Source: CAVSMC01 sp963728935
GTDB taxonomy: Bacteria; Pseudomonadota; Gammaproteobacteria; Burkholderiales; Casimicrobiaceae
Assembly (NCBI GenBank): GCA_963728935.1
Contig: CAVSMC010000012.1
Span: forward strand, 62,001 to 126,000
Direction: 5' to 3'
DNA length: 64,000 nt
Under the pieces are notes generated by a model. The model was not told where the DNA came from, searched no databases, and saw nothing but the letters and a program-made list of their open reading frames with translations. Made by a program: the position numbers and the translations under genes. Shown one piece after another: positions 45,065 through 53,691 of the stretch (the stretch's first letter is position 1; each line of letters starts with the position of its first letter).

Positions 45065-45307
45065 ATGAGGGCGGAGAGCTGGATCGGCTTTTTCGCGAGC
45101 GTCTACGACTATGCTCGCGGCGGCGCCCGGTGGCCGCTTGCGATGATCTTCGTGAGCCCCGTCGTTGTCCTGTATCTTCTGGCCGTTGCGCCCGAGGGCC
45201 TGCGCGCGCACGCTCGCCGGCGGCGTCGGCAACTTTGCGTTTTGATGTATGCGATTGCAATCGCGGCCTGTCTGCCCTATGTGTACATGGGCGCCGTTTC
45301 GGGTTGA
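45065..45307 (+). CDS. Small membrane protein, unknown
   Basis: 80 residues: MRAESWIGFFASVYDYARGG, a membrane helix (WPLAMIFVSPVVVLYLLAVAP), a very basic loop (RAHARRRRRQ), and a second helix (LCVLMYAIAIAACLPYVYMG). No family recognised. It lies between the XRE control region and the MFS-acyltransferase gene, ending 21 bases before the latter, so it may be the first gene of that transcript. Confidence 0.5.
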   Translation: MRAESWIGFFASVYDYARGGARWPLAMIFVSPVVVLYLLAVAPEGLRAHARRRRRQLCVLMYAIAIAACLPYVYMGAVSG

Positions 45308-45328
45308 CCACAAGCGTTTCGTGTGCGC

Positions 45329-47212
45329 ATGCACCAACCGAATCAATTCGATCTCTTGCGCGAGCGACGTTTCGCGCCGTTCTTCTGGACGCAGTTCCTC
45401 GGTGCGGCGAACGACAACGTCTACAAGAACGCGCTGGTGATCTTCGTCGCGTTTCGGGCGGCCGATCTCACGACGCTCGATCCCAATGCGCTGGTCAACC
45501 TAGCCGGCGCGGTATTCATCGCGCCGTTCGTGCTCTTATCCGCGACCGGCGGTCAGCTCGCCGATAAGTACGAGAAGTCGCGTCTCATCCGCTACATCAA
45601 GCTGTTCGAGATCGCGATCATGGTCATCGGACTGGTCGGCTTTTGGCTGCGCAGCGTGCCGCTGCTCTTCGCCGCGCTCGCGCTGATGGGCATCCACTCG
45701 ACGCTGTTCGGGCCCGTCAAGTATGCGATCCTGCCGCAGACGTTGAAGCCCGAGGAGCTCGTCGGCGGCAACGGGCTCGTCGAGATGGGAACGTTCGTCG
45801 CGATCCTGCTCGGGACGATCGCCGGCGGCCTCGTCGTTGCGATTGCCGGCCGTGGGCCGGTCGCGGCGGGTCTGCTCGCGATCGTGCTCGCGCTCGCGGG
45901 ATATGCGGTGAGCCGGGCGATCCCGTTCACGCCCGCGGTCGATCCGGCGCTTTCGATCAGCTGGAATCCGTTCAGCGAAACGTGGAAGAACCTCGCGCTC
46001 GCTCGCGTGAACACGGTGGTCTGGCGCTCGATGCTCGGCATCTCGTGGTTCTGGTTCTACGGCGCGCTGTTCCTCGCGCAATTCGCCGGCTTTTCGCGTG
46101 ACGTGCTCGGCGGCGACGAGACGGTCGTCACCGTTCTGCTGGCGCTGTTCTCGGTCGGCATCGGCGTCGGGTCGCTGCTGTGCGAGAAGATGTCGGGCCG
46201 CAAGGTCGAGATCGGTCTCGTGCCGTTCGGTTCGATCGGCTTGACGCTGTTCGCGGTCGACCTGTGGCTCGCGAGCCGAAACCTGCACGCAAGTGGCCTT
46301 GCCGGTGTTGCCGTGTTCTTCGACAGGCCCGCGCATTGGCGCGTCGCGATCGATCTCGTGCTGATCGGCATCTTCGGCGGTTTTTTCATCGTGCCGCTGT
46401 ATGCGCTGATCCAGCAGCGCTCGCAACCGTCGCACCGCTCGCGGATCATCGCCGCCAACAACATCCTGAACGCGATTTTCATCGTCGTGTCGGCCGGTGT
46501 CGCGATCGGACTGCTGCGCGCCGGCCTGACGATTCCCGAGCTCTTCGTCGCCGTCGCGCTGATGAACGCGGCGGTTGCGATCTTCATCTTCCGGCTCGTG
46601 CCCGAGTTCCTGATGCGCTTCCTCGCATGGCTGCTCGTGCACACGTTCTACCGCGTCGACGAGCGAGGTCTCGAGCACATTCCGGACGACGGCCCGTGCG
46701 TCATCGTCTGCAACCACGTGAGCTACGTCGACGCGGTCGTCATCGCGGCGTGCGTGCGGCGGCCCATCCGTTTCGTGATGGACCACCGCATCTTTCGCGT
46801 GCCGGTGCTTTCGTTCATCTTTCGCACGATGCGCACGATCCCGATCGCGCCGGCGAAGGAGGATCCGCGGATGAAGGAGCGCGCGTTCGCCGAGGTTGCG
46901 CAGGCGCTCGCCGCCGGCGAGATCGTCGGCATATTTCCCGAAGGCGCGCTCACGCACGACGGCGAACTGGGCGCATTTCGGCCCGGTGTGCAGCAGATCG
47001 TCGAAGCGACGCCGGTGCCCGTCGTGCCGCTTGCGCTATCCGGTTTGTGGGGAAGCTTGTTCAGCCGCGCGACCGAGGCGAGTGCCGTGCAACGCCTGCG
47101 CGGCTTGTTCGCGCGCATCGTGCTCAACGGAGGCACGCCGGTCGCGCCGCGCGATGCGACTGCCGAGAACCTTTTCGCGCGGGTTCTCGAGTTGCGCGGC
47201 GATCGACGATGA
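45329..47212 (+). CDS. MFS (LplT-like) transporter fused to PlsC-type acyltransferase
   Basis: 627 residues. Residues 1 to about 420 form a 12-helix MFS transporter (FFWTQFLGAANDNVYKNALVIF, LADKYEKSRLIRYIKLFE) like the lysophospholipid flippase LplT. The rest is a PlsC domain with NHVSYVDAVV (H-x4-D) and FPEGAL. In E. coli LplT is separate and Aas carries acyltransferase plus acyl-ACP synthetase; here the ligase part is absent. Predicted to import and re-acylate lysophospholipids. ATG 45329 or GTG 45323 start. Confidence 0.9.
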   Translation: MHQPNQFDLLRERRFAPFFWTQFLGAANDNVYKNALVIFVAFRAADLTTLDPNALVNLAGAVFIAPFVLLSATGGQLADKYEKSRLIRYIKLFEIAIMVIGLVGFWLRSVPLLFAALALMGIHSTLFGPVKYAILPQTLKPEELVGGNGLVEMGTFVAILLGTIAGGLVVAIAGRGPVAAGLLAIVLALAGYAVSRAIPFTPAVDPALSISWNPFSETWKNLALARVNTVVWRSMLGISWFWFYGALFLAQFAGFSRDVLGGDETVVTVLLALFSVGIGVGSLLCEKMSGRKVEIGLVPFGSIGLTLFAVDLWLASRNLHASGLAGVAVFFDRPAHWRVAIDLVLIGIFGGFFIVPLYALIQQRSQPSHRSRIIAANNILNAIFIVVSAGVAIGLLRAGLTIPELFVAVALMNAAVAIFIFRLVPEFLMRFLAWLLVHTFYRVDERGLEHIPDDGPCVIVCNHVSYVDAVVIAACVRRPIRFVMDHRIFRVPVLSFIFRTMRTIPIAPAKEDPRMKERAFAEVAQALAAGEIVGIFPEGALTHDGELGAFRPGVQQIVEATPVPVVPLALSGLWGSLFSRATEASAVQRLRGLFARIVLNGGTPVAPRDATAENLFARVLELRGDRR

Positions 47213-47234
47213 ACGGCGATAAGGGGAGCGCATC

Positions 47235-50207
47235 GTGGCTGCACTGATCGGATTGTTCGTCGGCGCGGTGGTGGGCAAGCTCATGTTCGGCGACTGGGCC
47301 GCCGCGCTGCTCGCGATCGTCGGCTTCTTCGTGGGCGCGATGATCTCCCGGCGGAAAGACCGCGAGCGCTTTCGCAAGCCCGAACCCGACTCGACGCCGG
47401 TTTCGCTGACCGCCGCGTTCAGGCCTGAGGCGCTCGGCGAGCAGCAGCCCGCCGCGGTCGCGCCGTCGGTCGTGCCGCCGATGCTCGCCGATCGCGTCGC
47501 GGCGCTCGAGCGGCGCGTCGCGGAGCTCGAGCGCGCCGCGGGATTCGCCGCAGCGCCGGCCGCCGCGGTTGCGGCGCCGCCGGTCGAGTCGCCGGCAATG
47601 ATCGAGACGCCGGCAATGATCGAGACGCCGGCAATGATCGAGACGCCGGCGGGGATCGAGACGCCGGCGGGGATCGAGACGCCGGCCGTCAGCGCCGATG
47701 CCGCCGCCGTCGCGCCGCAGCCGACGCCCGATCAAGCGATCGAGCCCGCGCTCGCCGTCGCTGCCGACGGCACGATGCAACCGGCGTCGCGCATGGTCGA
47801 CAAGATGGCAGCGGCCGACGAACGCGCGCCCGGTGTTCCGGCACCGTCGGCAAGCGAACCGAACGTCGTTTGGGCGTGGCTCACCGGCGGCAACACGCTT
47901 GCTCGCGTCGGCGTGCTCGTGCTCTTCATCGGCATCGGGTTCCTGTTGAAATACGCGGCCGAGCACGTGACGATCCCGATCGAAGTGCGGCTCGCCGGCG
48001 TTGCGCTCGGCGGCGTCGCGTTGCTCGTCGTCGGCTGGCGTCTGCGTGAGCGGCGAACCGCGTACGCGATGATCCTGCAGGGCGGCGGCGTCGGCGTCCT
48101 CTATCTCACCGTGTTCGCCGCGCTGCGGCTTTACGCGCTGATTCCGCCGGTCGCGGCGTTTGCGCTGCTGTTCTGGATCGCTGCGCTGTCGAGCTGGCTC
48201 GCCGTGCGCCAGGACACGATCGCGCTCGCCGCGCTCGGCTTGCTCGGCGGCTTCGTCGCGCCGATCCTCACATCGACCTCGGCCGGCAATCACGTGCTGC
48301 TGTTCTCGTACTACGCTCTGCTCAACGCCGCGATCTTCTTCATCGCATGGTTCAAGGCGTGGCGATTGCTGAACCTGCTGGGCTTCATCTGTACGTTCGT
48401 CGTCGGCGCGCTCTGGGGCGTCACCCGCTACCAGCCGGAGCTCTTCGCGACGACCGAGCCGTTTCTGATCCTCTTCTTCCTCTATTACGTCGCCATCGCC
48501 GTGCTCTACGCAATCCGGCAATCGATCGCCGTGCGCCATTACGTCGACGGCACGATCGTGTTCGGAACGCCGCTCGTCAGCGCAGCGCTTCAGCACGCGC
48601 TCGTCCGCGACACGCCGTACGCAATGGCGATCAGCGCGATCGCGGCGTCGGCGCTCTACCTCGGACTGGGCAAGTGGCTGTACGAGCGGCGGCGCGACGA
48701 TCTGCGCCTGCTGGTCGAGTCGTTTCTCGCACTCGGCGTCGTGTTCGCCACCCTCGCCATACCGCTCGCGCTCGACGCGCGCTGGACGTCCGGCACGTGG
48801 GCGCTCGAGGGCGCGGCGCTGGTCTGGGTCGGCGCGCGCCAGCATCATCGCGCGCCGCGACTGTTCGGACTCTTGCTGCAACTCGGCGCCGGTATCGCTT
48901 TCGCGACCGGCTTGGCGCAGGACCCCAGCTTCGCGGTGCACGCGTTGCCCATCGTCAACAGCGATTTCATCGGCGCCGCGCTCGTCGCGTTCGCCGGGCT
49001 TCTCACGGCGTGGCTCTACCGCGCGTACGCCGACGATGTCGATCCGCTGGAGCGAGCCCTCGCGCCGCTGGTGTTCGCATGGGGCGTGCTGTGGTGGCTC
49101 GGCGCGCAGGTGCGCGAGATCGAGCATTGGATCTCGCCCGACCTGCGAGTCGCCATCGGCGTCAAGACGCTCGCGGCGAACGCCGCGCTCTTCGCGCTCG
49201 CCGCGCACCGGCTGCGCTGGCCGATCGCACGGATACCCGCGGCCCTCGCGCTCCCGGCGCTGCTCGTCGTCGCGCTCGTCGGCGTGGTTTCGATGCGCGC
49301 AGGCGGCGACCACCTGTTCGCGCACGGCGGTGCGATCGCGTGGCCGCTCGCGTTCGTCGTCATCGTCGTGCTGTTGCGTCATTTCGAGCGCGCGATCGAC
49401 GCCGCGAACGCCGGCGTGCTCGAATGGGCGCACGCAGCCGCGCTATGGCTCGTCGTGATCGTCGTCACGCACGAAATCGCGTGGGCTGCCGCGGAGCTCG
49501 TCAACCGTGCGTCGGTCTGGCGAATCGCCGCGTGGGCACTCGCGCCGGCATTCGCGCTGGCCGACGTCGCCGCACTGTCCGCGCGCCCGGCCTGGCCGGT
49601 CGGCGTACATCGCCGCGCGTATCTCGTCACCGGAGCGGCGCCGGTGGTCGCGTGGCTCGTGTTGTGGTCGCTCGTCGCGAGCGTCGCGAGCGACGGCGAT
49701 CCGGCGCCGCTGCCGTACGTGCCGCTGGTGAATCCGCTCGATCTCACGCAAGGCTTCGTCCTGATCGCGCTGTCGATGTGGGCGTTGCGGCTCGAAGCGG
49801 AGGGCATTGATTTGCGCCGGTACGTCTCGCGCGAGCTTCGGATCGGCATTCCAGCGCTGCTGGTGTTCGTCTGGCTGAATGCGATTGCGCTTCGCACGAT
49901 CCACCACTGGTACGGCGTCGCGTACGCGTTCGATCCGATGTGGCGCTCGCCGCTCGTGCAGGCGACGCTGTCGATCCTGTGGACCGTCGGCGCGCTCGCG
50001 ACGATGGTGTGGTCGAACCGCCGAGCGGCGCGCGGCGGATGGATCGCCGGTGCCGGGTTGCTCGCCGCCGTCGTGGCGAAGCTGTTCTTGGTCGATCTTT
50101 CGCGCGTGGGAACGATCGAGCGCATCGTCTCGTTCATCGGCGTCGGCATCTTGTTGCTCGTGATCGGCTATCTCGCACCGGTGCCGACGCGCAAGGAGGA
50201 AGCATGA
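47235..50207 (+). CDS. DUF2339 large polytopic membrane protein
   Basis: 990 residues. Two N-terminal membrane segments, a short coiled coil (ADRVAALERRVAELERA), a Pro/Thr-rich linker with a six-residue repeat (IETPAM/G) five times, a conserved VWAWLTGGNTLARVGVLVLFIGIGFLLKYAAEH segment that opens the DUF2339 region, then more than twenty hydrophobic helices. Function unknown in the literature I know. GTG 47235 follows AAGGGGAG. The stop overlaps the DUF3999 start (ATGA), the usual pairing for these families. Confidence 0.88.
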   Translation: MAALIGLFVGAVVGKLMFGDWAAALLAIVGFFVGAMISRRKDRERFRKPEPDSTPVSLTAAFRPEALGEQQPAAVAPSVVPPMLADRVAALERRVAELERAAGFAAAPAAAVAAPPVESPAMIETPAMIETPAMIETPAGIETPAGIETPAVSADAAAVAPQPTPDQAIEPALAVAADGTMQPASRMVDKMAAADERAPGVPAPSASEPNVVWAWLTGGNTLARVGVLVLFIGIGFLLKYAAEHVTIPIEVRLAGVALGGVALLVVGWRLRERRTAYAMILQGGGVGVLYLTVFAALRLYALIPPVAAFALLFWIAALSSWLAVRQDTIALAALGLLGGFVAPILTSTSAGNHVLLFSYYALLNAAIFFIAWFKAWRLLNLLGFICTFVVGALWGVTRYQPELFATTEPFLILFFLYYVAIAVLYAIRQSIAVRHYVDGTIVFGTPLVSAALQHALVRDTPYAMAISAIAASALYLGLGKWLYERRRDDLRLLVESFLALGVVFATLAIPLALDARWTSGTWALEGAALVWVGARQHHRAPRLFGLLLQLGAGIAFATGLAQDPSFAVHALPIVNSDFIGAALVAFAGLLTAWLYRAYADDVDPLERALAPLVFAWGVLWWLGAQVREIEHWISPDLRVAIGVKTLAANAALFALAAHRLRWPIARIPAALALPALLVVALVGVVSMRAGGDHLFAHGGAIAWPLAFVVIVVLLRHFERAIDAANAGVLEWAHAAALWLVVIVVTHEIAWAAAELVNRASVWRIAAWALAPAFALADVAALSARPAWPVGVHRRAYLVTGAAPVVAWLVLWSLVASVASDGDPAPLPYVPLVNPLDLTQGFVLIALSMWALRLEAEGIDLRRYVSRELRIGIPALLVFVWLNAIALRTIHHWYGVAYAFDPMWRSPLVQATLSILWTVGALATMVWSNRRAARGGWIAGAGLLAAVVAKLFLVDLSRVGTIERIVSFIGVGILLLVIGYLAPVPTRKEEA
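47587..47688 (+). repeat. 18-base coding tandem repeat in the DUF2339 gene
   Basis: ATGATCGAGACGCCGGCA (or the GGGATC variant) is repeated five times in frame after a degenerate first unit, giving IETPA-M/G units in the linker. Copy number probably varies between strains by slippage. Confidence 0.8.
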
Positions 50208-51595
50208 ACATCCGCTCGATCGCGCTCGCATGGACGATCGCCGCGACGCCGTCGCTCGCCGATACGCTGGCCGATTACGCGTTTCGAATCCCATTGCAGG
50301 CGGACGGCGACGGCGCCTTCGTCGCGTTCGAGCTGCCCGCCGATGTCTACGAGCGCATCGTGCGCGCCGACCTCGGCGATGTGCGCGTGTTCAACGCCGA
50401 CGGCGCGCCGGTCCCTCACGCGTTCCTGCCGCAGCGCGAGGCCACCCGCGAGGCGCGCGGCATCGCGTCGTTGCCGCTGTTCCCGCTGCGCGTGGACGCG
50501 GCGCGCGCCGATGCGACCGACGTTGCGATCACCGTGCGCAAGGACGCGCAGGGAACCACCGTCGACGTTGCGACACGCGACGGGCAGCCGATCGCCGCGC
50601 AGCGCCTGGCCGGCTATCTCGTCGACGCGACCGAGGTGAAGGAGCCGATCAGCGCGTTGACGCTGCCGTTCGCAACGGTAACCAACGTGACGACGCGCGT
50701 TCGCATCGACGCGAGCGACGACCTGGTCGCGTGGCGGCCTGTCGCGTCCGACGCGCCGCTGCTCGATCTCGAGTTCGCCGGCCGCCGTTTGACGCGAAAC
50801 CGCGTCGAGGTGGCCCGCGTCGCGGCGAAGTATCTACGGCTCACGTGGGCGGCCGGACAACCGGCGCCGGAGCTTGCGAGCGTCACCGTCGAGTACGGCG
50901 AGCGGCTGAGCGATGTGCCGCGTCAGTGGCGCACGGTGCCCGGCGCCGCGCGCGCCGACAAGCCGGGCGAGTTCGAGTTCGATCTGGGCGGGCTCTTCCC
51001 GGCCGATCGCGTGACGCTCGAGCTGCCCGAATTGAACACCGTCGCGCCGGCGTCGCTGCTCTCGCGCGCCGCGCCAGGCGATCCGTGGATGCCCGTCGCG
51101 TCGGGCGTGTTCTACCGGCTGCGGCAGGCGGGCGGCGAAATCGAAAACCCGCCGCTTGCGCTGACCGCGCCGTCACGGCGCTATTGGCTCGTACGCATCG
51201 ACGAGAAGTCGGGCGGCACCGGCGCGCAGCCGCCGCGGCTGACGGTCGGATGGCGTCCGCACGTCGTCGTGTTCGCCGCGCGCGGCAGCGGCCCTTTCGA
51301 GCTCGCGTACGGCAGTCGACGCACGACGCCGAGCGCGCTGCCGATCGACACGCTGGTGCCCGGCTACGATCGCGCAAATCCGCGCACAGGACTCGTCGCC
51401 GCACGCGTGGGCGCACCGGTGGTCGCGCCCGCGAGCGCCGCATTGCGCGAGCCGATGGACGTCAAGCGATGGACGTTGTGGGGCGCGTTGATCCTCGCTT
51501 CGGTCGTCCTCGGCGGGATGGCGCTGCGACTGTCCCGGCAGATGGGCGCGCGCGCCGCCGATCCGGACACGAAATCGACGTCGGACGCGAGATAG
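50204..51595 (+). CDS. DUF3999 exported/membrane protein
   Basis: 463 residues with a signal peptide (MNIRSIALAWTIAATPSLA), a large extracytoplasmic beta-rich region (FRIPLQADGDGAFVAFELP, VRVFNADGAPVPHAFLP, YWLVRIDEKSGG), and one C-terminal membrane helix (WTLWGALILASVVLGGMAL). This is the DUF3999 architecture and it is normally found beside DUF2339 proteins, suggesting an envelope complex of unknown role. GGAGGA precedes ATG 50204, which overlaps the DUF2339 stop. Confidence 0.88.
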   Translation: MNIRSIALAWTIAATPSLADTLADYAFRIPLQADGDGAFVAFELPADVYERIVRADLGDVRVFNADGAPVPHAFLPQREATREARGIASLPLFPLRVDAARADATDVAITVRKDAQGTTVDVATRDGQPIAAQRLAGYLVDATEVKEPISALTLPFATVTNVTTRVRIDASDDLVAWRPVASDAPLLDLEFAGRRLTRNRVEVARVAAKYLRLTWAAGQPAPELASVTVEYGERLSDVPRQWRTVPGAARADKPGEFEFDLGGLFPADRVTLELPELNTVAPASLLSRAAPGDPWMPVASGVFYRLRQAGGEIENPPLALTAPSRRYWLVRIDEKSGGTGAQPPRLTVGWRPHVVVFAARGSGPFELAYGSRRTTPSALPIDTLVPGYDRANPRTGLVAARVGAPVVAPASAALREPMDVKRWTLWGALILASVVLGGMALRLSRQMGARAADPDTKSTSDAR

Positions 51596-51599
51596 ACGG

Positions 51600-52358
51600 T
51601 CAGCGCGGCCACGCCGCGGCGACGAGCGCCGGCAGGATCTCGCCCGACTTGCCGGTCAGCGCGAAGTCCGCGCTTGCGGTGAGCGGCGTTGCGTTCGGGT
51701 TGATTTCGACGACGACGGCGCCGCCGTGTTGCGCATGCGCCGGCAGCATGGCGGCCGGATAGACTTCCGCCGACGTGCCGACGACGAGCAGCGCGTCGCA
51801 GGCGCTTGCCGCGCGCTCGGCGCTCGCGAGCGCGTCCTGCGGCAGCAGCTCCTCGAACCAGACGACGTCGGGACGCAGGAATCCGCCGCACGATGCGCAG
51901 CGCGGCGCTTCGCGCGCGCTCGATGCATCCCATGTCTCGGTCGGCCGCGCGCATTGCGAGCAGCGAACGCGCTGCAGGTTGCCGTGCAGCTCGACGAGCT
52001 TCACGCTGCCCGCCTTCTGATGCAAGCCGTCGACGTTCTGCGTGATCAGAAGGAAATCGTCGACGCGCCGCTCGAGTTGCGCGAGCGCGATGTGCCCCGC
52101 GTTCGGTTGCGCCTGTCCGACCAGTTCGCGCCGCCACGCGTACCAATCCCAGACGAGCTTCGGATTGCGCGCGAATGCCGATGGCGTTGCGAGCTCGAGC
52201 GGATCGAAATGCGCCCAAAGGCCGGTCTGCGCGTCGCGAAACGTCGGCACGCCCGATTCGGCCGAGATGCCCGCGCCGGTGAGCACGGCGACCGAGCGCG
52301 CCGCGCGCAGCCGTTCGACGAGCATAGACGGAATGTCGGTGAGGGACGGAGTAGACAT
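51600..52358 (-). CDS. NAD-dependent protein deacylase (sirtuin)
   Basis: 252 residues. Sir2 motifs: LTGAGISAESGVPTFRD, TQNVDGLHQKAG with the catalytic His following in ELHG, a zinc site with CSQC and CASC, and VVGTSAEVYPAA. Removes acyl groups from lysines at the expense of NAD. Presence of Ala/Trp near the start (GLWAHFDPLEL) resembles CobB-type class III sirtuins, which may also desuccinylate. ATG 52358 is preferred to the earlier in-frame start at 52385. Converges on DUF3999. Confidence 0.93.
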   Translation of the reverse strand: MSTPSLTDIPSMLVERLRAARSVAVLTGAGISAESGVPTFRDAQTGLWAHFDPLELATPSAFARNPKLVWDWYAWRRELVGQAQPNAGHIALAQLERRVDDFLLITQNVDGLHQKAGSVKLVELHGNLQRVRCSQCARPTETWDASSAREAPRCASCGGFLRPDVVWFEELLPQDALASAERAASACDALLVVGTSAEVYPAAMLPAHAQHGGAVVVEINPNATPLTASADFALTGKSGEILPALVAAAWPR

Positions 52359-52478
52359 GGTCGTGGTCGCGAAACCTCGAACCATTCTAGGAGCCTTGCA
52401 ACCCGTTGTGCTCGCGAGCGGACGAGCGTAGTGCGCGTGCTAGACTGGCCCGACCGCGTCTCGCGCACGATCGATCCC

Positions 52479-53642
52479 ATGTCCGGCAACACGCTCGGCA
52501 CGCTGTTCACCGTCACCTCGTTCGGCGAATCGCACGGACCGGCGATCGGTTGCGTCGTCGACGGCTGCCCGCCGGGGCTTGCGCTCGAGCAGGCTGACAT
52601 CCAGCGCGAGCTCGATCGGCGCAAGCCCGGAACGTCTCGCCATGTCACGCAACGGCGCGAGCCCGACACCGTCGAGATTCTCTCCGGCGTATTCGAAGGA
52701 CGCACGACCGGCACGCCGATCGCGCTGCTGATCCGCAACGAGGACGCGCGCAGCAAGGATTACGCGAACATCGCTGCGACCTTTCGTCCCGGGCATGCCG
52801 ACTACGCGTACCTGCAAAAGTACGGCATTCGCGACTATCGCGGCGGCGGTCGGGCGTCGGCGCGCGAAACGGCCGTGCGGGTTGCGGCCGGCGCGATCGC
52901 GAAGAAATGGCTCGCCGAGCGCTACGGGGTCTCGGTGCGCGGGCATATGAGCCAGCTCGGGCCGAACGTCGTTCCGTTCGTCGACTGGTCGCATGTCGAG
53001 CGCAACCCGTTCTTCGTCGCGAACGACGCGATCGTCGCCGGGCTCGAGGCGTTCATCGACAGCCTGCGCAGGTCGGGCGATTCGTGCGGCGCGAAGATCG
53101 AGGTCGTCGCGAGCGGGGTTCCGGTCGGTTGGGGCGAGCCCGTTTACGGGCGCCTCGACGCCGATATCGCGAGCGCGATGATGGGCATCAACGCCGTCAA
53201 AGGTGTGGAGATCGGTGCCGGCTTCGCGAGCGTCACGCAGCGCGGCACCGAGCATTCCGACGAAATGGCGCCGCAGGGGTTTCTGTCGAACAACGCCGGA
53301 GGAATCCTCGGCGGCATTTCGACAGGACAGGACATCGTCGTCGCGATCGCCGTCAAGCCGACGTCGTCGATCCGCCTCGATCGCCGGTCGATCGATCGCG
53401 ACGGCAACCCCGTGATCGTCAACACGCACGGACGCCACGACCCGTGCGTCGGCATCCGTGCGACGCCGATCGCCGAAGCGATGCTCGCGCTCGTGCTCGC
53501 CGATCATGCGCTGCGCCACCGCGCGCAGAACGCCGACGTCGTCGTGTCGACGCCGAAGCTCGCGGCGCAAGCGCCGGCCGATGTCGTCGCGCAGATGAAG
53601 CACGCGGCCGCCGTCGACGATCCCGATCCCGACGAGGCCTAA
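52479..53642 (+). CDS. aroC: Chorismate synthase
   Basis: 387 residues. Last step of the shikimate trunk, converting EPSP to chorismate with reduced FMN. Motifs GESHGPAIGCVVDGCPPG, YRGGGRASARETAVRVAAGAIA, GFLSNNAGGILGGISTGQ and RHDPCVGIRATPIAEAM are complete; the His in the first and third are the catalytic acid/base residues of the family. ATG 52479 begins MSGNTLGTLF. Its stop is 8 bases before a perfect 42-base palindrome shared with convergent xseA. Confidence 0.98.
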   Translation: MSGNTLGTLFTVTSFGESHGPAIGCVVDGCPPGLALEQADIQRELDRRKPGTSRHVTQRREPDTVEILSGVFEGRTTGTPIALLIRNEDARSKDYANIAATFRPGHADYAYLQKYGIRDYRGGGRASARETAVRVAAGAIAKKWLAERYGVSVRGHMSQLGPNVVPFVDWSHVERNPFFVANDAIVAGLEAFIDSLRRSGDSCGAKIEVVASGVPVGWGEPVYGRLDADIASAMMGINAVKGVEIGAGFASVTQRGTEHSDEMAPQGFLSNNAGGILGGISTGQDIVVAIAVKPTSSIRLDRRSIDRDGNPVIVNTHGRHDPCVGIRATPIAEAMLALVLADHALRHRAQNADVVVSTPKLAAQAPADVVAQMKHAAAVDDPDPDEA

Positions 53643-53649
53643 AGGAAAT

Positions 53650-53691
53650 TAGGGTCAGACTCGACTTTCCGGAAAGTCGAGTCTGACCCTA
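53650..53691. repeat. AGGGTCAGACTCGACTTT inverted-repeat element, copy 2
   Basis: A perfect 42-base palindrome: TAGGGTCAGACTCGACTTTCC followed without any spacer by its exact complement. It fills the gap between convergent aroC and xseA, supplies the xseA stop codon (CTA at 53689-53691 read on the minus strand), and could act as a bidirectional terminator hairpin. Confidence 0.85.

Noticed and set aside
47124..49433. Very long minus-strand frame opposite the DUF2339 gene
   Set aside because: Composition (Arg, Asp, Gln, His-rich) is that of an antisense shadow; the plus strand encodes a clear membrane protein.
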